Shown here one piece after another: positions 1 through 10,436 of a stretch of DNA of 64,000 nt (position 1 is its first letter; each line of letters starts with the position of its first letter). The notes under the pieces were generated by a model, which was given only the letters and a program-made list of their open reading frames with translations, made no database searches and was not told where the DNA came from. The translations under genes and the position numbers were made by a program. The stretch comes from Georgfuchsia toluolica (GTDB lineage: Bacteria > Pseudomonadota > Gammaproteobacteria > Burkholderiales > Rhodocyclaceae), in assembly GCF_907163265.1 (NCBI RefSeq), contig NZ_CAJQUM010000001.1, positions 1,178,001 through 1,242,000 on the forward strand, given 5' to 3'.

Positions 1-804
1 GTCGATCAGCGCCAATGGGCGATCGTGTTTCAGTTCGGCGAGGTCAAGGAAGTGATTACCCAACCGGGCCTGCATTTCAAGTGGCCGCTGATCCAGAATG
101 TAAGATTTTTTGATAATCGTATCCTGACCTGGGAGACACCGGATCCGGAACGCTTCCTTACCGCCGAGAAAAAGCCGGTACTGGTTGATTCGTTTGTCAA
201 GTGGCGCATTCACGATGTACGCCAATACTACATATCCGTCGGCGGCGATGAGGAACTCGCTGGCACGCGTCTGTCGCAAACCGTGAATTCCGGCCTGCGC
301 GAGCAGTTCGGCAAACGCACAGTACGCGACGTGGTCTCCGGCGAACGCGAAAAGATCATGTCGGAAGTCAGGCGCGCGGCGGATGCCGACATGAAGAATA
401 TCGGCATCCAGGTCATTGACGTACGCTTGAAGCGCGTCGACTTTCCGCCGGAGGTATCCGAATCGGTATATCGCCGGATGGAAACCGAGCGCAAGCGCGT
501 CGCCAACGAGTTGCGTTCAACGGGCGCCGCAGAGGGCGAAAAAATCCGCGCCGATGCCGACAAACAGCGCGAAGTAATACTCGCCGAAGCCTACCGCGAT
601 GCGCAAAAGGTCAAGGGCCAGGGCGATGCCCAGGCGGCTGCGATTTATGGTCGCGCCTTCAGCAAGAATCCCGAGTTCTATGCCTTCTATCGCAGTCTCG
701 ATGCCTATCGCAACAGCTTCAAGAACCGGAGCGATGTGCTGGTGGTGGAACCGAACAGCGAATTTTTCAAATACCTGAAGAATTCCGGCAAGTCGGCAAA
801 ATGA
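1..804 (+). CDS. hflC: HflC, modulator of FtsH protease (5' truncated by window edge)
   Basis: This is the C-terminal 267 or so residues of HflC; the frame is open from base 1, so the start and N-terminal membrane anchor lie upstream of the window. HflC pairs with HflK in a membrane-bound SPFH complex that encloses the FtsH protease and modulates its proteolysis. The SPFH/band-7 domain is visible (the stretch with WRIHDVRQYY, then VRDVVSGERE), followed by the Ala/Glu-rich coiled coil with GEKIRADADKQRE and the family's C-terminal YAFYRSLDAYRNSF and SEFFKYLK. The stop overlaps the start of the DUF2065 gene, the usual betaproteobacterial order hflK-hflC-DUF2065-hisZ-purA. Family assignment is firm. 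Confidence 0.95.
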   Translation, partial: VDQRQWAIVFQFGEVKEVITQPGLHFKWPLIQNVRFFDNRILTWETPDPERFLTAEKKPVLVDSFVKWRIHDVRQYYISVGGDEELAGTRLSQTVNSGLREQFGKRTVRDVVSGEREKIMSEVRRAADADMKNIGIQVIDVRLKRVDFPPEVSESVYRRMETERKRVANELRSTGAAEGEKIRADADKQREVILAEAYRDAQKVKGQGDAQAAAIYGRAFSKNPEFYAFYRSLDAYRNSFKNRSDVLVVEPNSEFFKYLKNSGKSAK

Positions 805-989
805 AGGGTTCCTTGCTCCTGGCGGCGTTCGCATTGATGCTGATCCTCGAAGGACTGTTGCCGTTCCTGTCGCCACAGGCCTGGCGTAACGCATTTCGCC
901 GCGTGATCGAAATGCAGGATGGACAAATCCGCTTTATCGGTTTGTCGTCGATAATCATGGGCGTGGTGTTGCTGATGGTGTTCAGATGA
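801..989 (+). CDS. DUF2065 (YjeT-like) small inner-membrane protein
   Basis: A 62-residue protein with two hydrophobic segments, about residues 4-24 (LLLAAFALMLILEGLLPFL) and 44-61 (FIGLSSIIMGVVLLMVF), separated by a short polar loop RNAFRRVIEMQDGQ. This is the pattern of the DUF2065/YjeT family, whose function is unknown. Its ATG overlaps the hflC stop as ATGA, and its own stop overlaps the hisZ start the same way, so the genes are translationally coupled. The conserved position behind hflKC suggests a membrane role linked to the HflKC-FtsH complex, but that is inference from neighbourhood only. Confidence 0.9.
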   Translation: MKGSLLLAAFALMLILEGLLPFLSPQAWRNAFRRVIEMQDGQIRFIGLSSIIMGVVLLMVFR

Positions 990-2176
990 GCGCGAATCGC
1001 TGGCTGCTGCCCGACGCGATCGAGGATGTGCTTCCTCCCGCAGCAGCCCGCATCGAATCGTTGCGCCGTTTACTGCTGGACATGTTCCAGCGCCATGGCT
1101 ACAAGTACATCATGCCGCCGCTGCTGGAGTACATGGAATCGCTGGTCACCGGCAGCAGCCATGATCTCGACCTGCGCACCTTCAAGCTGGTCGACCAGAT
1201 ATCCGGCCGCATGCTCGGCATTCGTGCCGACATCACGCCACAGGTTGCGCGTATCGACGCCCATCTGCTCAATCGCCGCGGCGTCGCGCGCCTTTGCTAT
1301 TGCGGCAGCGTGCTGCATACCCTGCCGGCGGGTTTCAATGCGACGCGCGAGCCTCTGCAAATCGGCGCCGAAATCTACGGCCACCAGGGCATCGAGGCGG
1401 ATATCGAAATCGTCAGTCTGCTCAACGAGGTATTGCAACTTTCATCGCTCGATGCCACCCGCATAGATCTCGGCCACGTCGACATTTTCCACGCCCTGTT
1501 GCGCGACGCCGGACTCAACGCTGCAGCCGAACAGGCCATATTTTCGGCATTGCAGGCCAAGGATATCCCGGCCCTGCGCGATCTGACGCAGTGCATGAAC
1601 GAATCCAGCCGCGCGGCGTTGCTCGCCCTGCCTGAACTCTACGGTGGTCGCGAAGTCCTCGACCGGGCGCGCAAACTGCTTCCACCAAAAAAAGCTGGCC
1701 ACGCACTCGACGAACTGCAACAACTGGCGGACGCGCTGCCCGCGCTGCCGATCGGTTTCGATCTGGCGGACCTGCGCGGTTATGACTATCACAACGGCAT
1801 TGTTTTTGCCGCCTATCACGCCAATTCCAGCGGGGCCATCGCGCTGGGCGGCCGTTATGACAAAATCGGCAAGGACTACGGCCAGGCGCGTCCCGCGACC
1901 GGCTTCTCCATGGATTTGCGCATCATCACTCAATTGTCTCCGCTGGAGCAGGAGCAATCTGCCATTTTGGCGCCATGGAACAGGGACGAGCAACTGAACC
2001 GCGAAGTCATTCGGTTGCGCGAGCAGGGCGAGATCGTTTGGCGCCAGTTGCCGGGCCACGAAGATTCCTTGGGCGAGATCAACTGCGACCGGCAACTTGT
2101 CTTGCGCGATGGCAGATGGGTTGTCGAAGCGATGAATTCAACATCTAACGCGCATGGCCGCCAGCGCCACATCTGA
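986..2176 (+). CDS. hisZ: HisZ, ATP phosphoribosyltransferase regulatory subunit
   Basis: HisZ is a catalytically silent relative of histidyl-tRNA synthetase. It forms a hetero-octamer with short-form HisG and is required for the first step of histidine synthesis (ATP + PRPP). The 396 residues begin MSANRWLLPDAIEDVLPPAAARIE and show the class II synthetase-like core: FQRHGYKYIMPPLLEY, then TFKLVDQISGRMLGIRADITPQVARIDA, and the C-terminal RGYDYHNGIVFAAYH and ALGGRYD motifs. There is no anticodon-binding domain, as expected for HisZ rather than HisS. It lies between DUF2065 and purA in the usual betaproteobacterial arrangement, with its start overlapping the DUF2065 stop. Confidence 0.95.
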   Translation: MSANRWLLPDAIEDVLPPAAARIESLRRLLLDMFQRHGYKYIMPPLLEYMESLVTGSSHDLDLRTFKLVDQISGRMLGIRADITPQVARIDAHLLNRRGVARLCYCGSVLHTLPAGFNATREPLQIGAEIYGHQGIEADIEIVSLLNEVLQLSSLDATRIDLGHVDIFHALLRDAGLNAAAEQAIFSALQAKDIPALRDLTQCMNESSRAALLALPELYGGREVLDRARKLLPPKKAGHALDELQQLADALPALPIGFDLADLRGYDYHNGIVFAAYHANSSGAIALGGRYDKIGKDYGQARPATGFSMDLRIITQLSPLEQEQSAILAPWNRDEQLNREVIRLREQGEIVWRQLPGHEDSLGEINCDRQLVLRDGRWVVEAMNSTSNAHGRQRHI

Positions 2177-2373
2177 GGATGAAAATGCGCAAAGGCAAAT
2201 TGAACGCCCCCACCCCCATCCCTGCTCCAGGGCTCGCTTTGCACAGCTCGCCCGTCCCGACGGCGCAAAGCAGTGCTTTGCGAAACCCCGTTTCAACCCC
2301 CGGGGCTACCAATCAGCTCGCTGTGCTCGATATCAAAAGGCGCTCCGTCGCCGCTTTTTCAAGCTAAATCTAA

Positions 2374-3702
<1,329 letters not shown>

Positions 3703-3728
3703 CCGACGGCAGGCACAAGACGCAGGGT

Positions 3729-3775
3729 ACAAGACACAAGAGAAAACAAATCAATCTTGAAATCTTGAGTCTTGT
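3729..3775 (+). terminator. Possible hairpin behind purA
   Basis: Twelve-base arms ACAAGACACAAG (3729-3740) and CTTGAGTCTTGT (3764-3775) pair at 11 of 12 positions around a 23-base loop. The surrounding bases repeat short ACAAG/CTTGT words. There is no clean T-tract, so this may be a repetitive extragenic element rather than a terminator. Confidence 0.35.
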
Positions 3776-3939
3776 ATCTTGTATCAGCAGTAATTGCTTG
3801 GCACCCTGATGATGGGAGGGAAGTTGATGTTATCCATCACATATCCCGCCACTATCAGCTTGACATGTACATTGGAACTGTTATATCCCAATGAGGGGTT
3901 TGGTTTGCTTCCCTATCCAGATAAGCAGGATTTGAGGTC

Positions 3940-6900
3940 ATGTCGCATTCGATGCAGCCGCCTTATCCACCTGTACGACAGAAACATCGGCCTTCACCGC
4001 TGTTTTCCTGCCCGCTTATCCTGTTGATAAGCGGTGTCATTCTTGCCAACCTGTTTGTTTTCTTTCTGATCGGGCTATCGGCCCACCACAGCTACCACCA
4101 GTATCAGGAGCGGGCCGAAATCGCTACCCAAAACCTGGCGCAGGTACTGGAAAGCGAAATTGCCGGCGCCATCAAAGCCGACGACATGGCCCTCTCGGCC
4201 ATGATTAACGAATACATTGAGCGGCGCGACGGTTATATCAATGACGATTTTTTGACTGCCCGTATCGACCAGATACGTTCGCAATTGCCGGAAATCGACG
4301 CCCTGCGGATTGCCGATGCGCAAGGCCGTCTCATATACGGCAACGATGTAACGCCCGGCACTAGGACCAGCGTTGCCGACCGCCCCCATTTCATTCGCCT
4401 GCACGACGACCCCAAAGCCGGTTTGGTGATTTCAAAACCCCAGCAAAGCCGCATCAATCAAAAATGGGTAATCGTTCTTGCCCGGCGCATCGACCGGCCG
4501 GACGGTTCCTTTGGCGGCATGGCGTTCGCGGCGATTACGCTGGAGCATATTTCCAGAATATTTTCCGCTATTGACGTCGGTCCGCACGGAGTTGTCGTTC
4601 TGCGCGATGGAGACCTGAGTGTTGTTTCTCGCCATCCCGAACTTGCCGAAGCCGGCAGCATGATAGGCAGCACGGCGATGGCGCCTGAATTCCGGGAAAT
4701 GATTCGGGCACAGCCATTCGCTGGAACTACGGTTGCGCGCTCGCAACTCGACAATGTCGAGCGAACTTACTCCTATCGCCGGATCGGCGCCTATCCTCTC
4801 TATATCCTGATCGGACAGGCCACTGAAGACTATCTTTCCAATTGGTACACCGCCACCGCGATGCAGGCTGCGCTGGCGGTGGTTTTCGCCCTGATAACCT
4901 TTGTGGCGGCGTGGCTGATTTACCGCACCTGGAAACGCCAAAACAGCATGGTCGAGGAGTTGGCACGCCAGGAAACCAAATTCCGCACGGTGGCCAACTA
5001 CACCATTGATTGGGAATACTGGCTGGGGCCGACGGGAGAAATTCTTTACATGACTCCTTCATGCGAGCACATCACTGGCTACAGCCCGGTCGAGTTCACC
5101 GCCAATCCCGGCCTGCTCCTGAGCATCACGCATCCCGAAGATCGTCATCTGATGAAGTGTCACCTGAGCGATATCACTCATCAGTCCAGCCCCCAAGAAA
5201 CGCAGATGGATTTCCGCATCGTACGACGCGACGGGAATATTCGCTGGCTGGCCCACCACTGCCATGCCATCCCCGGACCTGATAGCGCATGCGCTGGACG
5301 CAGAGTCAGCAACCGGGATATCACGGAGCGCAAACGTATGGAGCAGGCGCTCCAGGAACAGAAGAATTTCCTTGCAACCATCCTGGAAACCGAGCCCGAA
5401 TGCGTCAAAGTTGTTGCAGCCGACGGAACGCTGCTGCAAATGAACCATGCTGGGCTATCCATGCTGGAAGCGAACAGCGTCGAGGAAGTCAATGCCAGCG
5501 GCCTGATAAATTTCGTGATGCCTGAACATCGCGCCGCCTTCACCGATTTGTTCCGGCAGGTCTTCGCCGGCGAAACCCGCTCGCTGGAATTTCAGGTTCA
5601 AGGCAAGCTGGGGAGGCGACGCTGGTTGGAGACTCACGAGGCACCGCTACGAGACTCCACCGGCAAGATCACCCACCTGCTCGGGGTGACCCGCGACATC
5701 ACCCTGCGCAAGATGACGGAAGATGAGACCAAGCATCTGGCCTTCTACGATCCCCTGACCCGCCTGCCCAACCGGCGGTTGCTGCTGGATCGACTGCGGC
5801 TGGCCCTGGTTTCCAGCATCCGCAGCAAACGCGAAGGCGCGCTGCTGTTCATCGACCTGGACAATTTCAAGACCCTGAATGACACGCTTGGCCACAATGT
5901 CGGCGACCTGCTGCTGCAACAAGTGGCACTGCGACTTGCCACCTGCGTGCGGGAAGGCGATACCGTGGCCCGCCTGGGCGGCGATGAGTTCGTGATCATG
6001 CTCGACAATCTGAGTGAGAACCATGAGGAAGCCGCCACCCAGACCAAAGCCGTGGCCGAAAAAGTCCTCGCCACTCTCAACCAGCCCTACCTGCTCGCCG
6101 GTTACGAACGCCACAGTACCCCAAGCATCGGCGCCACCCTGTTCAACGGCCACAAGAATTCCGTCGATGAATTACTGAAACGGGCAGACCTTGCCATGTA
6201 CCAGGCCAAGGCGGCCGGGCGCAACACCTTGCGCTTCTTCGATCCGGAAATGCAGGCCGTGGTCAATGCTCGCGCCATGCTGGAAGCCGACCTGCGCATG
6301 GGTTTGATGAGGAATCAGTTCCTCCTCTACTACCAGCCCCATGTGGATGAAGAAGGCCGCATGACGGGGGCCGAGGCATTGCTGCGCTGGCAACACCCAC
6401 GGCGCGGCCTGTTAACTCCCGCGGATTTCATTCCCCTCGCCGAAGATACGGGACTGATTCTGCCTCTGGGCCAATGGGTGCTGAAAACCGCCTGCGCCCA
6501 ACTGGCAGCCTGGTCGACTCAGCCCAAAACGGCCAATCTCACCCTGGCCGTCAATATCAGCCCGCGCCAGCTTCGCCATCCTGACTTTGTCATCCAGGTG
6601 CTGGCAGTGCTTAATCAAACCGGTGCCGATCCGCACAAGCTCAAACTGGAACTGACCGAGAGCATGCTGATGGACAATGTGGAAGACCTCATCGTCAAAA
6701 TGACCGCGCTCAAGGCCGAAGGCGTCGGTTTCGCTCTGGATGATTTCGGCACCAACTATTCCTCGCTCACTTATCTAAAGCGCCTGCCGCTGGATCAGTT
6801 GAAGATCGACCGATCCATCGTGCGCGACATTTTGACCGATACCGGCGATGCCACCATCGCCCGCACCATCGTGACCCTGGCGCAAAGCATGGGGCTGAAT

Positions 6901-7074
6901 GTTATTGCCGAGGGAGTGGAGACCAGGGAACAGCGAGAGTTTCTCGCGCAAATGAGCTGCCATGCCTTTCAGGGTTATTTTTTCGGTCGGCCAGCGCCGA
7001 AGGAAGAATTCGGGCTAACGCATCAAACGCCGAAAGAGCCTAATGGCCTGCCGGATAAATTGAGCCAGCAGTAA
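3940..7074 (+). CDS. Membrane cyclic-di-GMP signalling protein (sensor-PAS-PAS-GGDEF-EAL)
   Basis: A 1044-residue protein built as TM1 (about 20-48), an extracytoplasmic sensor region of roughly 250 residues resembling a Cache/PDC domain (with LRIADAQGRLIYGND), TM2 (about 306-326), two PAS domains (about 345-460 and 470-590), GGDEF (about 600-765) and EAL (about 780-1025). The diguanylate cyclase motif is intact (RLGGDEFVIML near residue 677). So are the phosphodiesterase motifs: EALLRW near 810, ELTES, DDFGTNYSSL and AEGVET. Both activities are therefore possible. The sensed ligand is unknown. It stands alone between purA and a minus-strand hydrolase gene, so nothing ties it to the catabolic genes. 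Confidence 0.92.
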   Translation: MSHSMQPPYPPVRQKHRPSPLFSCPLILLISGVILANLFVFFLIGLSAHHSYHQYQERAEIATQNLAQVLESEIAGAIKADDMALSAMINEYIERRDGYINDDFLTARIDQIRSQLPEIDALRIADAQGRLIYGNDVTPGTRTSVADRPHFIRLHDDPKAGLVISKPQQSRINQKWVIVLARRIDRPDGSFGGMAFAAITLEHISRIFSAIDVGPHGVVVLRDGDLSVVSRHPELAEAGSMIGSTAMAPEFREMIRAQPFAGTTVARSQLDNVERTYSYRRIGAYPLYILIGQATEDYLSNWYTATAMQAALAVVFALITFVAAWLIYRTWKRQNSMVEELARQETKFRTVANYTIDWEYWLGPTGEILYMTPSCEHITGYSPVEFTANPGLLLSITHPEDRHLMKCHLSDITHQSSPQETQMDFRIVRRDGNIRWLAHHCHAIPGPDSACAGRRVSNRDITERKRMEQALQEQKNFLATILETEPECVKVVAADGTLLQMNHAGLSMLEANSVEEVNASGLINFVMPEHRAAFTDLFRQVFAGETRSLEFQVQGKLGRRRWLETHEAPLRDSTGKITHLLGVTRDITLRKMTEDETKHLAFYDPLTRLPNRRLLLDRLRLALVSSIRSKREGALLFIDLDNFKTLNDTLGHNVGDLLLQQVALRLATCVREGDTVARLGGDEFVIMLDNLSENHEEAATQTKAVAEKVLATLNQPYLLAGYERHSTPSIGATLFNGHKNSVDELLKRADLAMYQAKAAGRNTLRFFDPEMQAVVNARAMLEADLRMGLMRNQFLLYYQPHVDEEGRMTGAEALLRWQHPRRGLLTPADFIPLAEDTGLILPLGQWVLKTACAQLAAWSTQPKTANLTLAVNISPRQLRHPDFVIQVLAVLNQTGADPHKLKLELTESMLMDNVEDLIVKMTALKAEGVGFALDDFGTNYSSLTYLKRLPLDQLKIDRSIVRDILTDTGDATIARTIVTLAQSMGLNVIAEGVETREQREFLAQMSCHAFQGYFFGRPAPKEEFGLTHQTPKEPNGLPDKLSQQ

Positions 7075-7084
7075 CAAGGATGTA

Positions 7085-8470
7085 TCAGGGAACTTGCACA
7101 GGTGCAACAGGGCAATTCAGTTCAAACGACTGTAGGTAGTCCGGCACGGTGCACTGCCAATCTTTCGTCTCTTCAATCCGGTGCCGTAACGCATCGGCTG
7201 CAACCGGCTCACCGTGCGTGATGAAGGTCTGCCTGGGCGGTGCTTCAAAACCATCGAGCCAGCGCAGAATCTCCGCGTAGTCGGCATGCGCGGAGAGATT
7301 CGACAGCGCCTGTACCTCGGCCCGGATCGGGACATATTCACCGTGAATCTTCACGCTTTCCGTGCCAGAAAGGATGGCCGCGCCGCGCGTGCCCGCTGCC
7401 TGAAAGCCGGTAAACATGATGGTATTGCGCGCGTCCGGCGCAAATGCCTTGAGATGATGAATCACCCGCCCACCGGTGGCCATGCCGCTCGCCGCCAGGA
7501 TGATCATCGGCCCGGATCGCGTATTGAGTTTTTTTGATTCTTTGGCGCTGCTAACGATATGCGCGTCCTTGCACATGGCATCGCACTGCTCCCCGGTGAG
7601 ACGATGCTCGCCTGGATGGTTGTGAAAGATCCGGGTCGCGTCAGCCGCCATGGGGCTGTTGAGATAGACCGGGATATCCGGAATGCTGCCGGCGGCTTTC
7701 AGCAGGTGGATGTAGTACATCACTTCCTGCGCTCGCCCAACGGCAAATACGGGGACCACCACCACGCCACGACGCTGCGCGGTGCGGTTGATGATGTCCG
7801 CGAGTTTGATCAGCGGGTCGGACGGATCGTGCAGGCGATCGCCGTAGGTAGACTCGAGCACCAGATAGTCCGCCTGTCTGAGGGTTGCCGGAGCAGCCAT
7901 CACTCTGGAATCGAGCCGGCCCAGGTCTCCCGAAAAAACGAGCGACTGATGATTGTGCTGAAGTTGGACAAACGCTGATCCGAGGATATGGCCCGATGGC
8001 GAAAAGCGCAGCGTCAGGCCGTCGCCCAAATCGATGTCATGTTCGAACGCTTGCGGCGACAGCCGCCGCAGGCAGCGCCTGGCATCCTGCTCCGTATAGA
8101 GGGGCAACGCCGGCGAGTGTTTGGAGAACCGGTGGCGGTTTGCATATTCCGCTTCTTCCTCCTGCAAGTGACCGGAGTCCGGCAGCAGGATTGCGCACAG
8201 ATCGGCGGTCGCTCGGGTGCAATACACCGGGCCTGAAAATCCCTGCCTGGCAAACAACGGGAGGTAACCGCTGTGATCGATGTGCGCATGCGTCAGGATG
8301 ACGGCATCGACGGATTTTGGATCCAATGGCAAGGCTTGCCAGTTTCTCAAACGCAACATCTTCAGGCCCTGAAACAGCCCGCAGTCCACGAGAATGTTTC
8401 TGGATCCTGCCGTGACCAGGTATTTTGAACCGGTCACCGTATTGGTCGCACCGAGAAATTGCAGTTTCAT
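7085..8470 (-). CDS. Metallo-beta-lactamase/beta-CASP RNA-processing-type hydrolase
   Basis: The 461 residues show the metallo-beta-lactamase motif HAHIDHSG at 61-68, preceded by the N-terminal LGATNTVTGSKYLV that is typical of the YSH1-like exonuclease group. Further zinc ligands appear in FSPSGHILGSA and in the late histidine segments LSAHADYAEILRWL and FITHGEP. Between them lies the beta-CASP domain (VPVFAVGRAQEVMYYIH, ILAASGMATGGRVIHHL). The family acts on RNA; the natural substrate here is unknown. It is transcribed divergently from cbpA across about 61 bp, suggesting a shared promoter region. Confidence 0.9.
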   Translation of the reverse strand: MKLQFLGATNTVTGSKYLVTAGSRNILVDCGLFQGLKMLRLRNWQALPLDPKSVDAVILTHAHIDHSGYLPLFARQGFSGPVYCTRATADLCAILLPDSGHLQEEEAEYANRHRFSKHSPALPLYTEQDARRCLRRLSPQAFEHDIDLGDGLTLRFSPSGHILGSAFVQLQHNHQSLVFSGDLGRLDSRVMAAPATLRQADYLVLESTYGDRLHDPSDPLIKLADIINRTAQRRGVVVVPVFAVGRAQEVMYYIHLLKAAGSIPDIPVYLNSPMAADATRIFHNHPGEHRLTGEQCDAMCKDAHIVSSAKESKKLNTRSGPMIILAASGMATGGRVIHHLKAFAPDARNTIMFTGFQAAGTRGAAILSGTESVKIHGEYVPIRAEVQALSNLSAHADYAEILRWLDGFEAPPRQTFITHGEPVAADALRHRIEETKDWQCTVPDYLQSFELNCPVAPVQVP

Positions 8471-8531
8471 GGTTTTGATCCTCTTGGGTTAAGTTGAAAC
8501 TCACTCTAATCAGGGTAGTATTAATTGGCTT

Positions 8532-9476
8532 ATGAAATTCAAAGATTATTATGCAGTTCTCGGCGTTGAACGTAGCGCGACGGAGGACGAGATCAAGCGT
8601 GCCTACCGCAAGCTGGCGCGCAAATTCCATCCCGATGTGAGCAAGGAGTCTGATGCCGAGGCGCGCTTCAAGGAAGTGGGGGAAGCCTACAAAGTGCTGA
8701 AAGATCCTGAGACACGTGCCGCCTATGACCGCGTGGGCGACCAGTGGAAGCCCGGGCAGGAATTCCAGCCTCCGCCAGACTGGGACGCCGGTTTCGAGTT
8801 CAGCGGTCGCAATGCAGGACCGGGCAACGGCGCGGAGTTCAGCGATTTCTTCGAATCGTTATTCGGCCAGCGCGCCGGCCGCGCGCAGACGCATCATCAT
8901 GGCATGCATGCGCGGGGACAGGACCACCACGCCAAGGTGCTGATCGATTTGCAGGACGCCTATCGCGGCGCCCAGCGCAGCATCTCCCTGCAAATGCCGG
9001 GGCTTGATCACGAGGGGCGACTGACGATGCAACAACGCACGCTCAATGTGAATATTCCCAAAGGGGTTCGCGAGGGACAGCACCTACGCTTGGCCGGGCA
9101 GGGCGCGCAGGGAATGGGCGAGGGACCGGCGGGTGATCTCTATCTGGAAATCGCTTTCAACCCGCACCCATACTTTCGCGCTGACGGCCGCGATATCTAT
9201 TTCGACCTGCCGGTGACGCCATGGGAAGCCGCACTCGGTGCATCGGTCGCCATACCAACGCTGGATGGTCCCGTCAACCTTTCCATTCCGCCAGGGTCGA
9301 CGGCGGGGCGCAAAATGCGGCTGAAAGGCAAGGGCATCCCCGGCAATCCGCCCGGTGATCTATACGCGGTACTTGCCATCGCCTTGCCACCAGCCGATAC
9401 AGACATCGCAAAGAACGCTTATCGTGCGATGCAAAGCAGCTTCAATTTTGACCCGCGCGTTCACCTCAAAGGATGA
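8532..9476 (+). CDS. cbpA: Curved-DNA-binding protein CbpA, DnaJ-type co-chaperone
   Basis: The 314 residues carry an N-terminal J domain ([21 protein letters not shown], with the HPD motif at 33-35). A Gly/Phe/His-rich linker follows ([24 protein letters not shown]), then a DnaJ C-terminal substrate-binding region ([56 protein letters not shown]). There is no Cys-rich zinc domain, which separates CbpA from DnaJ. CbpA stimulates DnaK and binds curved DNA, mainly under starvation. The cbpM gene follows after 6 bases, confirming the identity. Confidence 0.93.
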   Translation: MKFKDYYAVLGVERSATEDEIKRAYRKLARKFHPDVSKESDAEARFKEVGEAYKVLKDPETRAAYDRVGDQWKPGQEFQPPPDWDAGFEFSGRNAGPGNGAEFSDFFESLFGQRAGRAQTHHHGMHARGQDHHAKVLIDLQDAYRGAQRSISLQMPGLDHEGRLTMQQRTLNVNIPKGVREGQHLRLAGQGAQGMGEGPAGDLYLEIAFNPHPYFRADGRDIYFDLPVTPWEAALGASVAIPTLDGPVNLSIPPGSTAGRKMRLKGKGIPGNPPGDLYAVLAIALPPADTDIAKNAYRAMQSSFNFDPRVHLKG

Positions 9477-9482
9477 TCGGCC

Positions 9483-9800
9483 ATGTCTGAAACCATTACG
9501 ACATATCTAAACGGCCAAGTGGTCGAAGAAGAACTCCGCCTGACACTGACGGAGTTGTGCCACGCTTGCGGCATTACCGAAGAACAGCTGATGCTATTGG
9601 TATCAGATGGCGTGATCGAGCCGACCGGCCAACAGCCGCAAGACTGGCAATTTGTCGGCCCGTCATTGCGTCGCGCGCGGCTGGCGGTAAGGCTAACGCA
9701 GGATCTCGAGATCAATGCTGCGGGCGTCGCGCTGGCGCTTGATCTCATCGATGAGATAAACGACCTCCGGGCGCGACTCAGGCGGAGCGGGCGGGCCTGA
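9483..9800 (+). CDS. cbpM: CbpM, chaperone modulator of CbpA
   Basis: A 105-residue MerR-like helix-turn-helix protein of the CbpM/YccV-type modulator family. It has ELCHACGITEEQLMLLVSDGVIEPTG for the recognition-like helices, then WQFVGPSLRRARLAVRLTQDLEINAAGVALALDLIDEINDLRARLRR. CbpM binds the J domain of CbpA and inhibits both its co-chaperone and DNA-binding activity. The gene is 6 bases downstream of cbpA in the same operon. Length and motif order match the family. Confidence 0.9.
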   Translation: MSETITTYLNGQVVEEELRLTLTELCHACGITEEQLMLLVSDGVIEPTGQQPQDWQFVGPSLRRARLAVRLTQDLEINAAGVALALDLIDEINDLRARLRRSGRA

Positions 9801-10205
9801 CGCGGGGGGATTGAGGCCCGTGGTACAAATGGCAACATATAAAGCACCATGATGGGAAATGGGCCATAAAAAGGAGAACGGGTCATGACCGGCAAAATAA
9901 CTGTGGCAGCCTCGAAGGTACGTGTGAACGACCATATCTGCAACGGTACCGGAACCAACGCTCATCCCAACTTTCGCGTGGGAGTCCGTTACCGAAGTGC
10001 GTCTAGTGGACGTCCTGATTTTATTGATCACCGGTAACCTAAAGGGTCCGCATGGTGAATTCTGGCTCAAACCTGACGAACAGATTGGGGTGATTCGCCA
10101 TCCCGAACCAGCTGCAACGCTATTGCAGCCCATGAATCCGAACGATAAACACGGACACAAATAAAGTACAGCCTTTACAGCGCTTCGAATGATTATCTCA
10201 ACAAC
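9801..10205 (+). other. Gap without a supportable gene
   Basis: Four hundred bases between cbpM and the small Cys-rich gene. A frame stays open on the plus strand from about 9926 to the stop at 10162-10164 (tail reads GPHGEFWLKPDEQIGVIRHPEP) but has no convincing start or recognisable family. It may be the tail of a decayed gene. Confidence 0.3.
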
Positions 10206-10391
10206 ATGTCAGAAGCCAAGCCTCCCTCTCATCTTCGCTGCGAAACCTGCGAATACCTTGAGTTGCACGACAACAATGAAGGCAATTGTCATCGCTACCC
10301 ACCGGTCTTCATTGAAAACAGCCACTGGAAATTCCCGCATGTATCAATTCACCATTGGTGCGGGGAACACGTGCCAGTCAGCGTGGATTAA
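10206..10391 (+). CDS. Small conserved-type Cys-rich protein, likely metal-binding
   Basis: A 61-residue protein with four cysteines at 12, 15, 28 and 52 in the order CxxC, GNCHRYPP, HHWCGEH. This matches the layout of small widespread bacterial proteins with a CxxC, a GxCRRxPP-type segment and a terminal WCGEF-type motif, which probably bind zinc or iron. Function is unknown. The ATG is preceded by a weak purine-rich stretch. It is convergent with ycaO, so it belongs to neither neighbouring operon. Confidence 0.6.
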   Translation: MSEAKPPSHLRCETCEYLELHDNNEGNCHRYPPVFIENSHWKFPHVSIHHWCGEHVPVSVD

Positions 10392-10436
10392 GGCCTGATT
10401 GGCAAATGCCGATTGGCTTGAACGGAGACACCCGGA

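Noticed and set aside
9693-10160. Long minus-strand open frame of 155 codons overlapping cbpM
   Set aside because: It runs antiparallel through cbpM, with Ser/Arg/Pro-rich composition and no family resemblance; a shadow of high-GC coding sequence.
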